A stretch of DNA of 64,000 nt from Liriodendron chinense (lineage: Eukaryota > Streptophyta > Magnoliopsida > Magnoliales > Magnoliaceae), in the NCBI GenBank assembly GCA_003013855.2, contig PVNU02001548.1, forward strand, positions 1,798,001-1,862,000, read 5' to 3'. The notes beneath the pieces are model-generated. The model was not told the origin of the DNA and did not search any database. It saw only the letters and a program-made list of their open reading frames with translations. This document shows positions 10,630 to 21,720 of the stretch, piece by piece; position 1 is the first letter of the stretch; every line of letters starts with the position of its first letter. Made by a program: the position numbers and the translations under genes.

Positions 10630-11873
10630 ACTGCACAGGACAAACGAAAATTTCTAAGGGAAGTGGGCAGATTTTTTTGGGATGAAACTTTATTGTTTAA
10701 ATATTGACCAGATCAAATAATTAGGAGATATGTCCCTGATGATGAACAAAATTCCATCATCTCCTTTTGTCATAATCAAGCGTATAGTGGTCATTTTTCC
10801 ACCAAGAAAACCACTGCAAAAATTCTACAGTGTGGTTTTTATTGGCCCACTTTATTTAAGGACGCCCATGAGTTTTGCAAGGCATGCGAGCACTGTCAAA
10901 AGCTAAGAGGATTGTCCCGTCGAAATATGATGCTGCTGACCCCAATTCAACATCTTGAAGTCTTTAGCTGTTGGGGCATCGATTTCATGGGACCATTCCC
11001 CTCATCTTTTGGACATGTCTACATATTGCTTGTCGTAGACTATGTGTCCAAGTGGATAGAGGCTATTCCATGTAGAACCAATGATCATCGTACAGTGCTA
11101 AAGTTCCTCAAAGAAAATATACTTTCTAGATTTGGAACGCCTCGAGCCATCATTAGTGATGGTGGTTCTCACTTTTGCAATAGGCCTTTTGAAGCCTTAA
11201 TGAAGAAATATGGCATTAGACATAAAGTGAGTACCCCTTACCACCCACAGACAAGTGTACAAGCTGAAATTTTCAATAGGAAAATCAAACAAATTTTGAA
11301 AAAGACGGTGAAACCAAATCACAAAGATTGCTCACTGCGATTAGTCGATGCTCTTTGGGCTCACCGTACCGCTTTTAAGAGCCCCATTGAAATGTCTCCC
11401 TATAAACTTGTTTATGAGAAAGCTTGTCACTTGCCTGTGGAACTTGAACACAAAGCCTATTGGGCAATTCGGGCATTGAACTTCGACATTGACAAGGCTA
11501 GCTCGCTTCGCAAACTCCAACTAAATAAGCTTGATGAGATCCGGAATGATGCTTATGAAAACTCGAGGATTTACAAGAGTAGGATGAAGGCCTTTCATGA
11601 CAAACACATGTTTAGGAAATCTTTCCATGAAGGTCAGAAAGTGCTCCTGTATAATTTTCGACTTCATCTTTTTTTGAAAAAATTGAGATCTCGATGGACC
11701 GGCCCCATATATTGTTAAAGAAGTTTTTCCGCATGGGGCTGTCAAGATAGAAAATGTGGTGAATGGTAACTGTTTTAAAGTGAACGGACAACGCCTTAAA
11801 CCATTTGTCGAGAAGGTTGATTCAGAGGACATGTCCATCACTCTGAATGACCCTATGTATCAGGATGATTAAT
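10630..11873 (+). pseudogene. Integrase of Athila-like pol
   Basis: The zinc-binding HHCC module is visible (HNQAYSGHF ... CKACEHC, about 10770-10900), then the catalytic core with WGIDFMGPFPSSFGH, SDGGSHFCNRPF and STPYHPQTSVQAEIFNRKIK (D, D, E triad). The open frame covers 10912-11718. A frameshift near 11690 then moves the reading to GPHIVKEVFPHGAVKIENVV and a final QRLKPF stretch ending at about 11873. Two earlier stops (about 10627 and 10705) confirm decay. The integrase would insert the cDNA. Confidence 0.88.
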
Positions 11874-13007
11874 CTCCTAGTCTGACGGAGGTATAGAGTA
11901 GATTAGGTGTAGTTTGTTTTTCTGTTTTTAAGTGCTTCAGTAGATTTTGATACCGGAAGTAGACTCCCATGTTCGACTCTTTCAGGTACTATAATTCTTA
12001 CTCTCTTTTATTTCACCATTGCTCTCATGTTCATGCACATTGCATATTTTTACATTGGGGACAATGCAAGATTTGGTTGAGGGGTGAGATGAGATTCCTC
12101 ATCTAGCAGTTTGTGGACATTTCGAGCAACATATGTAGAAAATTTTTGAATTTTCTGAAAATTCAAAACATTTTTAGAAAACTTTGTTTCTATGCATTTG
12201 TATGATACAAGTATAAGAAAAGGAGATACGAAGTGAGTGATGTTGCAAGTCTTGAACTACCCTTAATACAATGGTTTTATATGTGAATTCCCCTATTTAT
12301 ATGATGGATAGAATGTTTGAACACTTGTGCACCTAGTTCACGTTACACAATTTTCATGATTTGAAAGGATTATGTAGATTTGTGGATTGACTAGACTTAG
12401 ATTTGAGGTGTTGAGGAACCAAGCCGAGGTACTTTGTCCATCCTTGTCTATGGGAAAATAATGAAAGATATGGATTTCTAAAAATCTTATCTAATGGGTA
12501 TGAAATGGAAAGAAGGAAAGAAAACGTGGGTATGATTGAAAATATGGTGGAAATTTTCGGAAAAGAGCTACGTATTTCCAACCAGGGGATGGTCTACTCG
12601 TAACTAAAGCCGAAAATGGGACATAGTGTGAAAGCCGTCGGAAGGACGGTATGGCAAATTCCTATCATAGGCTTGTTGTTGATCTGTACACCTTTAGATC
12701 CATAGTTTAGTCGATCTACGAAGAAGATAATCCCGAAAATTCATGAGATGAACTTTCACTATGCACACTAGGTTGAATTTGTCAAGTTCTTCTATTTATC
12801 AATTAATCAGTGGGAATTCTGTATGAACACTTATCATGTTTTGAGATTTTGAGGTTTTAGGTTCTATCGCCTAGTTTCTCTGATTATTGCACTTGTATGT
12901 CTTGGAATGAATAGAAAAATAGTTTCTGAAGGAGAGTTGGTTTTGGAAATTTGAACTTGTTTCATGCATGTTTTGCTCGGGACTAGCAAAAAGCTGGTTG
13001 GGGGTTA
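11874..13007 (+). other. Noncoding spacer and polypurine tract before the 3' LTR
   Basis: About 1.1 kb with no open frame of note. It matches, in reverse complement, 58590-59650 of the minus-strand Athila-like element (for example ACATTGGGGACAATG near 12053). It ends CTAGCAAAAAGCTGGTTGGGGGTTA immediately before the TG of the 3' LTR, consistent with a polypurine tract for plus-strand priming. A long spacer here is usual for Athila-type elements, in some of which it holds an extra frame. Confidence 0.65.
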
Positions 13008-14339
13008 TGTTGAGCTTCCATTTTATACATTTTCTAGCCCATTACATCACATTACATGCATGTTTCTATGCTTAAAAGACCCATCTAATGCTTGTTTGTG
13101 TATGTAGGAATGAGAGAGAGAAGTTATGAATTTGTTGTTAAAAGGGTCCTTTAGAACTACATTGAAGACATTAAAAAGAAGCCCTAAAGAATCACGTTAG
13201 AAAGACCTAGATCGGCCAGAAGAAAAGAGGAATTCAACATTCATATCAGAAGGCCACCGGGCGCCTGCGCATCATATGGTCGGGCGCCTGAAATTGGAAG
13301 GAAATATGCTGAACCCACTGGACACTTTTGGACCTGACTGAGCACCCGACCGAAACATGGTCAGATGCCCGATATTCAAAGTGAATTTCATCAAAACTTG
13401 CTGGACGAATTGAAGTATGGTCGGGCGCTCGACCAACACCTGACCGGGCGCCCGACCAACGTCTGATGACCGACGTAAGTGCGTAAATTGTTACGCAATC
13501 CGAGGTAGTTCGTGGTTTTTCCTATAAAATGACACCTTGGCATCCTTGCTAAGGTATCTTAAAAGAGTTCTAAGTTCATGGGGAGCAAGGGAGATCATCA
13601 TGGAGCGATTGCAACTCCTCAAACTCCGGTTTTTCTAGTTTTCTATGCTTTCAATTAGTTTTTCTTTTGTTTTTAGTTCAAGTATGACAATGCTTGGCTA
13701 AAACCTCTTTGCTAAGGCTAAGAGGTGAAGCTTGTAGTTAGTTTTCATATTGAATTTGTTTAATTCAAGTACCTTTACTTAAAGTTTGAATTTTTAAAGT
13801 TCTAGTTTGAATAAAGTTGATATTTTTGGATATTTTATGAGAGTTCATGTTCTTCGAACATGGGTTCCTTTCAATTCTCTGAGATTATCATGCTTGGATT
13901 GATTAGATTCGAATTGTAGTAACCCTAGAGCATACCATAGTTTCTTGGCATGGTTGTTACTTTGAAGGCTACATGGTTGAATTCTATGTGCTTCATTAGA
14001 ACTAGAATCTTATTTTCTGACTTAAGTGGGATTGTTTGTGTTTGAATGCTTAATCTTCCAACTAGATAAGAGAACTTCGAATCTAGTTATGTTTATGCTT
14101 GGATGAATGAATTCACATGGAACTACTATAAGTGGATCCTTAAAGCCTTAGTTCCATTAATTAATAGATTTTTGAAAAAATTACAGTTTTTACTTAGTTA
14201 TGAAATCAAACTTCAAAAATTGCTTAAATTGAATTTGCTAGAATAGTTTGAATTGATTTACCCTAATTTCTATGGATCCACCTCGGTCTTACCGAGGATT
14301 ATTACTACATCGCAGCCTTGTACTTGAGGTGAGCGAACA
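13008..14339 (+). repeat. 3' LTR of the Athila-like element
   Basis: 1,332 bp, TGTTGAGC to GAACA, followed by ACTAT (TSD). TATAAA lies at 13523-13528. The palindrome array of the 5' LTR is present at 13255-13480 but several CpG sites now read TG or CA (for example GGGCGCCTG for GGGCGCCCG), the pattern expected from methylated-cytosine decay. Confidence 0.9.
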
Positions 14340-14344
14340 ACTAT

Positions 14345-14572
14345 ATGTATTCTTAAGGGTTTAGGGTCATTAAGAGGTTTGGGTTATGGTTTTGGTCAAA
14401 GTTCAAGGCTCACCAAGGCATCTCTTTTACCTGTTTCTTCTTTCTTCATGTAGCAGGTCTTTCTTGAGTTTTCAGTCTTCTTCTTCATTAAGCTCAACTG
14501 ACACTAGACTCACTGACCTAAGTAATTGGTGAACAAGGTGCACTAGTATGCCACAAAAAAAGTGCACTAACA
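14345..14572 (-). mobile_element. Outer non-autonomous LTR element: left (3') LTR, part 2
   Basis: This continues the LTR cut at 1689. It is nearly identical to 16024-16251 and ends in CTAACA (minus strand TGTTAGTGCAC, a common Copia-type LTR start). Joined with 953-1689 it gives a 965-bp LTR against 1,010 bp for its partner. Confidence 0.8.
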
Positions 14573-15241
14573 ATCTCCCCATTTGTCAATTACTTACAAA
14601 AACATAACCTACCAAAACAAATATATGAACAAGAGATTACATTGATAATGAAATAAATACAGGACTCTTGACAGACCTAACTAAGCGTGTCCTCTTCAGT
14701 TGCTCTTCCGTAACCTGTCAATCCCTGCATCACAAAACATAACAAACTAGTTTTGGTGGGACTTTATCTCTCTCCCCTTTTTGTCAGCAATTGATAAACA
14801 ATTCTCTTCCTCTTATTGATACATCAATTAAGGTTAAGGTAAGAGTAGATAGTATGTCGCAGTTATAACTATAAGCACATGCTAACAAGGAGAGTATAAG
14901 GTGCATAAACATTAAAACATGGAGCATGCTATGGAACATGATTATCAAGAAAATATTTTAAGCTAAGCATAGTTAATCATGCATAATTGGTCAAAGATAT
15001 ACATTTTGTAATAAAAGCACAAGGGCTTATAGCCCAATCAATCAACCTCTCCTAATAGTATATTATGACCAAACCCAAGCAAAGATTAACATACAATAAA
15101 AGATGAAATTCAGTAAGATTAGCTAATCTAAGCAGGATAATAGTCTAACAACAAATATACTAAATAAAAGCAAGGTTAAACTACCACATTTAGCTAATGA
15201 GGCTTGAATCCTCTTATTTGCTTATACATATAAAATTCTAT
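14573..15241 (-). mobile_element. Internal region of the outer non-autonomous LTR element
   Basis: 669 bp between two LTRs. On the minus strand a purine-rich tract AAATGGGGAGAT (14573-14584) directly abuts the TGTTAG start of the 3' LTR, a good polypurine tract that fixes the orientation. No open frame with recognisable gag or pol is present. No convincing primer-binding site follows the right LTR at 15241 (the expected TGGTATCAGAGC is absent). The element needed proteins from elsewhere. Confidence 0.65.
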
Positions 15242-16251
15242 TGTTCGGCGCCACTTCGGGTTACTTGATCTCCGCTCTCCCGTGCTTCAATCAGCTTCCC
15301 TTGCTCTCCCGATCGTATTGCCGTTGCATTGCCCATGCCTCAGTTCCACTTAATCAATCACCTTGCATGTGATGCCTTTGAGATACCCAAGGTGATAAGA
15401 GGGTAGGTTTGAGAACTATACAACTAATGGAATGGGTTGCCTAGAGTTGCTCACCTACAAAGATCTCATCTTAGAGCTTTGGATAAGGATATGACTATCA
15501 AGAAATATCCAAACTCTATATATCAAGAGAAGGTGAAAGTCATCTTCTTCATGAGCTTGAAATGCTCCATTCTTATGTTAAACCACAAGGAAGATGTCTT
15601 GCAAAGGTTAGGAATTGAGCCTCTAATGGTCTCCCACAATGGTGGCTTTAATCCTCTCAAAATCCCTCTTCTTACCCCAAAAACCGAGCCGAGCCCATTT
15701 ATAAAACATCTTGCAATGGATAGAAAATGGGCAGTTAACGGCTAGTACTGACCGGTCGCTGACTGGTCGAACAGGGGTCCACGACTGGTCATGATCGGTC
15801 GGTGCAGTACCTGCTCAAGACAGTAGGTTGCTGTCTAGACTGGGGGCCAGTCCGACCAGTCGTGACGAATCAGTCCAGTCCAGTCCAGCCGATCGGTCAT
15901 GATTGGTCGGACAGGCCTTGGGAACAGCCAAATACACTACTATCCTAGTTTCTCCACAGCCCATCCTCTTAGGCCATTGTATGGGTGATCTTTTGGGACA
16001 CTTAAGGCCAATTTAAGATTACTACATGTATTCCTAAGGGTTTAGGGTCATCAAGAGGTTTGTGTTATAGTTTTGGTCAAGGTTCAAGGCTACCAAGGCA
16101 TCTCTTTTACCTATTTCTTCTTCCTTGATGTAGCAGGTCCATCTTGAGTCTTGCGTCTTCATCTTCATTAAGCTCAACCGACACTAAACTCACTGACTTA
16201 AGTAATTGACAAACAAGGTGCACTAGCATTCCACAGAAAAGTGCGCTAACA
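15242..16251 (-). repeat. Outer non-autonomous LTR element: right (5') LTR
   Basis: 1,010 bp, TGTTCGGCG to GCTAACA on the plus strand. It preserves the empty target site of the Athila-like insertion (single ACTAC near 16022). A minus-strand TATAAA is at 15698-15703, and the palindrome array (ACCGGT at 15751-15756 and relatives to about 15905) is upstream of it in the minus sense. The 102-codon open frame inside is not gene-like. Confidence 0.8.
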
Positions 16252-16470
16252 AAAGCCACCCTTATTGTCAAACCCTTAAGCTCTAATCATAGCTCATACA
16301 AGCTATCTTCCTTGTGATTCATCACAAGAATGGAGCATTCAAAGCTCAAGAAGAAGATAAACTTATCCCCTCTTGATCTCTAAGAGTTTAGGCACCTTGA
16401 CCGTAGGTAAAACCTTTATTTAAACACATCCTAAAGATCCAAGTAGGTGTATTCCTCTAGGCAACCATTT
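16252..16470 (+). repeat. Inverted truncated copy of the same LTR family
   Basis: Immediately after the LTR end the sequence AAAGCCACC...CTTCCTTGTG...AAGAATGGAGCATT...AAGCTCAAGAAGAAGAT is the diverged reverse complement of about 15437-15655. The piece is in opposite orientation to its neighbour and explains why no TSD is found at 16252. It is a relic with no coding. Confidence 0.65.
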
Positions 16471-17368
16471 CCTGCTAGTTGTAGAGGATTCACCACCACC
16501 TTCTAGCACCTTGGGCATTTCCATCAGAGTATCAAATGCAAGTAGTTGATCTTGGAGCTGAAACATTGACAACGCATTAGCATCATTGATCGGGGTGTAA
16601 ATGGGAGCTAATTGAAGCACGGGAGAGCGAAGATCAAGCAACCCAAGTGGCGCATCAACGTGGCTCAAATCCGACAAGTAAGGTTGTCAAATTGTAGAGT
16701 CCACATGCTCCTTCCTTGTGTAAGATTGAGTATGAGAGTTTGAATTGTTAAACTCAATAGGTTCAGTTGTAGGACCTAGGCCCTTATGAAATGGCTGAAT
16801 CCAGTCTCTATGATGAGCATCTGGGGGGAGTATACATATGTGTTAAAGCTTAGGAGGAACCTTGTTAAACTCCTTGGTTGGGTGGAACCATTAAACACCT
16901 TAATAGGTTGGGAAAAACCTTGCCAAATTCTTAGGTTGGATGGAACCCTTAAACATCTCGATAAGGTGGAATCGGGTTAAAACACCTAGGTTTAGAAAAA
17001 CTTGATTTAAACTCCCTTAGTAAAATCCAATGTACTCAAGGGGTGAGTACGACAACCGGGAGTGGAGTATACAAGTAGTCGAACTACTATACATGCTTGT
17101 ATTTGTGATGTATTTGAGCACATTTTTACTTATACATTGTATATTTAATTGCTTAATTATGAATGTTTAATTAGAATGTATGCTAGACACTAAATAGGCA
17201 CATTCATACATAAGATGTATTTTCACTAGCTATGTAGACTAGAGCTTATATGATTGCATCTCATATAGTCTACATAGGTTGCATAGATTAATTGCTTAAT
17301 TAGTTAAATTATTAGTAATCTATTCATATAGATTAGTTGCTTAATAGTTATATCTTCACTAGTCTTTG
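16471..17368. other. LTR-like relic with degenerate repeats, no gene seen
   Basis: No protein similarity was recognised. Two diverged copies of a motif reading GGTTGG(G/A)TGGAACC.TTAAACA at about 16877 and 16934 give a period of about 57 bp. From 17040 the sequence ACCGGGAGTGGAGTATACAAG and the later AATCACCGCCC stretch resemble the 3' portion of Copia-type LTRs. I consider this a Copia LTR fragment with moderate to low certainty. Confidence 0.35.
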
Positions 17369-17624
17369 TGATTAGACCCACTAAGGCTTGGAAGCCGAAG
17401 TGTTCTTTCTTACTTAGTTTAAATTGTTAAATTAGATAAGTAGGTGAAAAGAATTTCAAAAGGCCCTAATCACCGCCCCCCCCCCCCCCCTTGAAATTGC
17501 GCCTATGGCTCACACTTATAAAGGCATTTTTTTTATAAATTCTTTTTGCCTACTTGAATTAATCTAGCAATTTAAACTAAGCAAGCAAGAACACTTCAGC
17601 TTCTAAGCCTTAGTGGGTCCAATC
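17369..17624. repeat. Inverted repeat, ~95-bp arms around a poly-C tract
   Basis: The left arm (about 17369-17463, with ACCCACTAAGGCTTGGAAGC) is repeated in reverse complement at about 17525-17624 (GCTTCTAAGCCTTAGTGGGT). Identity looks to be roughly 85 percent. The spacer holds fifteen C residues at 17476-17490, the kind of C tract found near Copia LTR ends. It is read as two LTR ends lying head to head. Confidence 0.75.
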
Positions 17625-17644
17625 ATGTTAGTATATGCAAAGTG

Positions 17645-18090
17645 CTCCCCAATCTTTAGAAGGGCTTTGTGAAGAGACTTAAAAGACATATCAGAGTCTA
17701 GTCCAGGGGCCTAGGCTATCTATGGAGACTTCAATGAAGTGATGGACCTGATAGAAATACTTGGGAGTCACCGGAGAATGTCATCAAGTTCAGTGAAATT
17801 TGCAGAAGCAATCAACGAGGCGACCTTGATAGATGTAGGTTTCTCTAGGAATAGATTTACTTGGAGTATTAGTTAAACAGGGTCCTCAAGGGTGCGGGCT
17901 AGGCTAGATCGAGTTCTCTATAATGTGGAGTGGATTCACTTCTTTCATGTTTTCCATATATGCATTGATCTTCCTCCGACCATGCCCTGCTTCTCTTATC
18001 GTTTCCTTGCCTACCTGCGTCCTTCCTTAAGCCTTTCAAATTTCAAAGAATGTGGTTCACGCATGAATCTTTCCTTTCGTTAGTCAGATC
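17645..18090 (+). pseudogene. LINE 2 endonuclease remnant
   Basis: Translation from TCCCCAATC gives SPIFRRAL*RDLKDISESS then PGA*AIYGDFNEVMDLIEIL, matching the APE-type endonuclease of plant L1s (WAIxGDFNEV box) with two tryptophan codons changed to TGA and TAG by G-to-A transitions. Further on are NEATLIDVGFSRNRFTWS and RARLDRVLYNVEW. The domain nicks target DNA. The N-terminal half is absent because of 5' truncation. Confidence 0.78.
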
Positions 18091-19198
18091 GGTGTGGGAT
18101 TCTGTAGCCCGAACTGCAACTTGATGCATGCTCTTCTTGGCAAGATGAAACTTCTCAAGCAGGCAATTAAGAAATGGAACAATGAGGTTTTCGAAAACAT
18201 CATTCATTAGATTAAGCAAGTAGAAGGTGAGTTTTCCCGAGCAGAAATGGAGCTTTTTAGCCTCTCTTGATCAGATTAACCAGGAAGCTCTTATGGCTGC
18301 TAAAGAAGAGCTAACCTAGTTGGAGTCGTGGGAAGAAATATTTTGGAAGCAGAAGTCAAGGAATAATTGGCTAGAGGAAGGGGATCGGAACACGAAGTTT
18401 TTACACACTTCAGCACTAGATCATGTGAGGAAAGAGGTGATTAGAGAAATTCATAAGGAGCATGGTGAAAAAACTTCTTACACGGCTTTGATTAAGGAAG
18501 TTGCAATTGGTTACTTCTCTGCCTAATTCCAAATTGAGCCTTGCATGCAAGTGGGTGATCTGCTGGATGTGATACCATCTTGTGTGTCCTCGGAAGAAAA
18601 CTCCGCTCTTCTTAAGGAGCTGTCTTTAGAAGACATTTTGATCGCAGCAAAGTCACTACCCAAGGATGCCGCGCCCGGTCTAGATGGATTTTCAGTAGTT
18701 TTTTTTTCCTCGTGCTGGGACATAGTGGGCAATGATGTGCATAGGGTAATCATCTTCTGTTCAAAGGAGGGCAACTTCCATGGGCACTAATGACCTCGCT
18801 CATCTACCTCATCTCGAAGAAAGCTAACCCAGCTAAGTTTTCTGATTTCCACCTGATAAGTCTTTGTAATTGTCTGTATAAAAATTTTCTAAGATTGTTT
18901 TGAATAGGATGAGTTTGCTTCTTCCTAAGCTAATCTCGGAAGAGCAAGGAGTGTTTGTTCAAGGCCGCTCCATAGCAGAATCAATAATGCTTGCCCAGGA
19001 GCTATACAGGGATATTGGGAGGAAAGTGAGAGGAAGAAACGTCATTTCAAAGCTGGACATGGAGAAGGCTTATGATATAATGGATTGGGGATTTCTAAGA
19101 GGAGTTTTTCTAAAGTTCAGGTTTAACACAGACTGGGTGAGCTTAATCGAGAATTGTTGGTCCAGGAGCTGGTTCTCGGTGCTGGTTAATGGCGAAGT
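18091..19198 (+). pseudogene. LINE 2 reverse transcriptase, N-terminal part
   Basis: Recognisable L1 motifs are WEEIFWKQKSRNNWLEEGD with RNTKFLH, then LPKDAAPGLDGFS, PKLISEEQGVFVQGRSI, and VISKLDMEKAYD, which holds the first catalytic aspartate. It stops at WFSVLVNGE, where the solo LTR enters at 19199. Frameshifts and stops occur near 18300, 18525 and 18788. Confidence 0.82.
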
Positions 19199-20386
19199 TG
19201 TTGAGCCTCCAATTTATACACGATATAGCCCATTACATCACATTATATGCATGGTTTGCATGGTTAAAAGGCCCATCTAATACATGCTTTGTGATTGTAG
19301 GAATGAGAGCAACTTAGTCCAATTGGTGACCTAAAAGAGTATATTTAGGAGCTTTAGATGAAGGCCAAGGTGGATCAAAGAAAGAAGAAAGCAAAGAGAG
19401 GAGAATGAGGAAGAAAGAAAGAAAATGTCAAAAGAAGAAGGCCCGACCGGTCAGCCACACTGCTGGCCACTCCCTGGACTGTAAAAAGACCGGTCAAGAC
19501 CGGTTGGCCACAAGCAAACAGCAAGTTACACTTTCCAAATCCGATTTTTGGGTTTCCTAAGTGTGGGAGGACTCCGTAGTTCCGCGATTCTTCCAAGTCG
19601 GTGATGCCTCTAAGCTATAAAAGGACACCTACAATCTCTTCCTAAGGCATCTAGCAACGTGGGGAGCAAAGAGATCAAGACCTAGGAGGCTTCTTAGCCT
19701 CCTACAACTAGTTTTCTTCTTCTTCTAGTTCTAGATTTTAGTTTTAATGCTTTCTTCTAATTAACCTCTTAGCTAGAGCTAAGAGGTGAAGTTTGTAGTT
19801 TGTTTCAATGCTTTAATTCGTTTCTTCAAGTACCCTTTACTTCAATTTTGCATTTTCAAGTTCTAGTTTGAATAAAATTTATTTTTTTAGAAGTTTTGTG
19901 AGAGTTTGTGTACTCCGAACATGAGTTCCTTGCAATTCTCTGAGATTACCATGATTGGGTTGTTTGAATTCGAATTGTAGTAACCCTTGAGCATACCATA
20001 GTCTCTTGGCATGGCTGTTACTCCGAAGGCTACAAGTTCAAGTTCTATGTGCTTCATTAAAACTAGAAATCTAATTTCCAGATTTAAGTGGGATTGTTTG
20101 TGCTTGAATGTTATATCCTCCAATTAGATGAGAGATAAGACTTTGATTCTAATTGTGTTGTGCTTGGTGAATGGATTGGCATTGGACTACTACAAGTAGA
20201 TCCTTGATGCTCTAGTTCTTCTTATTTTCAGATTTTCTTATTGAATGTGAAAAACTATTTTCCTAAACTTCTTAAATTCTAGTTATTAGAGTAGTTAGAA
20301 TTGTTTACCTCTTTCCCTGTGGATCGACTTCGGTCTTACCGAGAATTATTACTACATCACAGCCTTGCACTTGAGGCGAGCGAACA
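19199..20386 (+). mobile_element. Solo LTR, Athila-like family, nested in LINE 2
   Basis: 1,188 bp from TGTTGAGCC to GAGCGAACA. Flanks are GAAGT (19194-19198) and AAAGT (20387-20391), a TSD with one mismatch. Reading through the empty site rejoins the LINE (LVNGEV / CGFFQSS). Three ACCGGT palindromes (19446, 19489, 19499) lie 110-170 bp upstream of TATAAAA at 19616. No internal region remains. Confidence 0.9.
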
Positions 20387-21720
20387 AAAGTGTGCGGCTT
20401 TTTCCAGTCTTCCTGTGGTTTAAGGCGGGGAGACTCTACTTTCTGCTAGCTTATTCATTCTAGCAACTGAAGTTCTCAGTAGGGGCATCAGAAGACAAAT
20501 GGGGAGGGGCTTATGCTAGCCTTACAATGTGAACAAGGGTTGCTCGTTAATCTCTCACTTACTTTATGCGGATGACACATTGATCTTCGTAAACAGGAGA
20601 AGCAAATCTCTGAAGGTGGTGAGTGAACTTTTGCAACAATCCCAATCTGTTTCAGGGCAGAGGGTCAACAAGGAAAAAGGTTGTTGCTTTACCTCTAATA
20701 AGTTGGCGTCCAATAGGGTAAGAAACATTGAAAGAGTTATTGGAATTGCCTTGTCGTCGTCTGCCTTCTCCTATCTGGGGGTCCCTCTGGAAAAAGGTAG
20801 AGCCAGATGTGGGTTTTTCTAGCCCTTGTTAGATCGTGTTTGGTCCAAGACGGTGGGATGGCTGGAAAGCTGCCTCACTAAAGCAGGAAAAGTAGTGCTG
20901 ATTAGTCATGTTTTATGCAGCATCTCGGTGCACACCATGGCTACCACAGACGTCTCGGCAAAGATAATCGATCTACTGGAAAAAGGTACGGCGGATTTTT
21001 TCTAGGGTTGGGATTAGGGTAGGAAGAGGTGTCAATGGACAAGTTGGAAGAGGTTGTCGCTGTCCAAAGTAGAGGGAGTTCTTGACATTAAGAGACTGAA
21101 AGAGGTTACGAGAAGTTTGATAATGAAGCTGGCTTGGTTGGTAAGCCACACTAATGGAAAGAGCCTGTGGGCTTCCTATATGCGGGGCAAATATAACCCT
21201 GATTTTGAAAATGAGGTATTTAGCACTTCAGGTTCAGCAAGGTCCCCCTTTTGGAAAGGAATACGCGACCAAAGATTTTGGCATAGGTGAGATGGCTGGT
21301 GGGTAGGGGGGAGTTCAATTTCTGGAATGTAAATTGGATAGGATTAGACCTTGTTGAATTCTTGGTTTTGTAGCAGATTTCTACAGACATTTCGCGGTTG
21401 AAGGTAAAAGATATGTTAGGGCCTGTAGGGCTACTTTCAACAACTTCGTTGCAGTCTATTATGCTGAATGCGGTTCTTTAGCACATCCAAGAAGAAGGAT
21501 TCTGCACATTGTTTGGAGAAGATATGTGTGTGTCGGCGGTTGGCTTTGTCAGCTGAATTTTGGTGAAATCAACATGGGAGTTATGTAAGACTTTAGCTGA
21601 TCGAAGAGAGTAGTCGAAGTGGATATGACACTCAAAGATGCCTCCAAAAATCTCTATGTTTGTGTGGAAAGTGTTGTAGGGAACTATTCCTGATGAATGG
21701 TAGGGTCCGAGATAGGGCAT
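20387..21720 (+). pseudogene. LINE 2 reverse transcriptase, C-terminal part
   Basis: After the solo LTR, translation gives CGFFQSSCGLRRGD (normally GLRQGDP), then SLISHLLYADDTLIFVNRRS with the catalytic YADD box near 20556-20590, FSYLGVPLEKGRA, and MKLAWLVSHTNGKSLWASYM. An in-frame stop at about 20821 and frameshifts around 21000 and 21290 interrupt it. The zinc-type region downstream (about 21300-22080) is badly decayed. Confidence 0.82.

Larger units (their letters stand above)
1690..14339 (+). mobile_element. Athila-like Ty3/Gypsy retrotransposon, decayed
   Basis: The element begins TGTTGAGC and ends GAACA. It is flanked by ACTAC (1685-1689) and ACTAT (14340-14344). The outer element's other LTR, at 16018-16035, shows the unoccupied site with a single ACTAC. 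Internal order is gag remnant, protease, reverse transcriptase, RNase H, integrase, then about 1.1 kb of noncoding DNA, then the 3' LTR. This order, the protease type and the 1.3-kb LTRs fit the Athila branch of Ty3/Gypsy (known family traits). The end of the 5' LTR, the primer-binding site and most of gag are deleted, and a LINE interrupts the reverse transcriptase. It cannot be autonomous. Confidence 0.88.

Noticed and set aside
15437..15745. 102-codon open frame inside the right outer LTR
   Set aside because: The matching region of the left LTR copy does not keep the frame, so no coding constraint is apparent.
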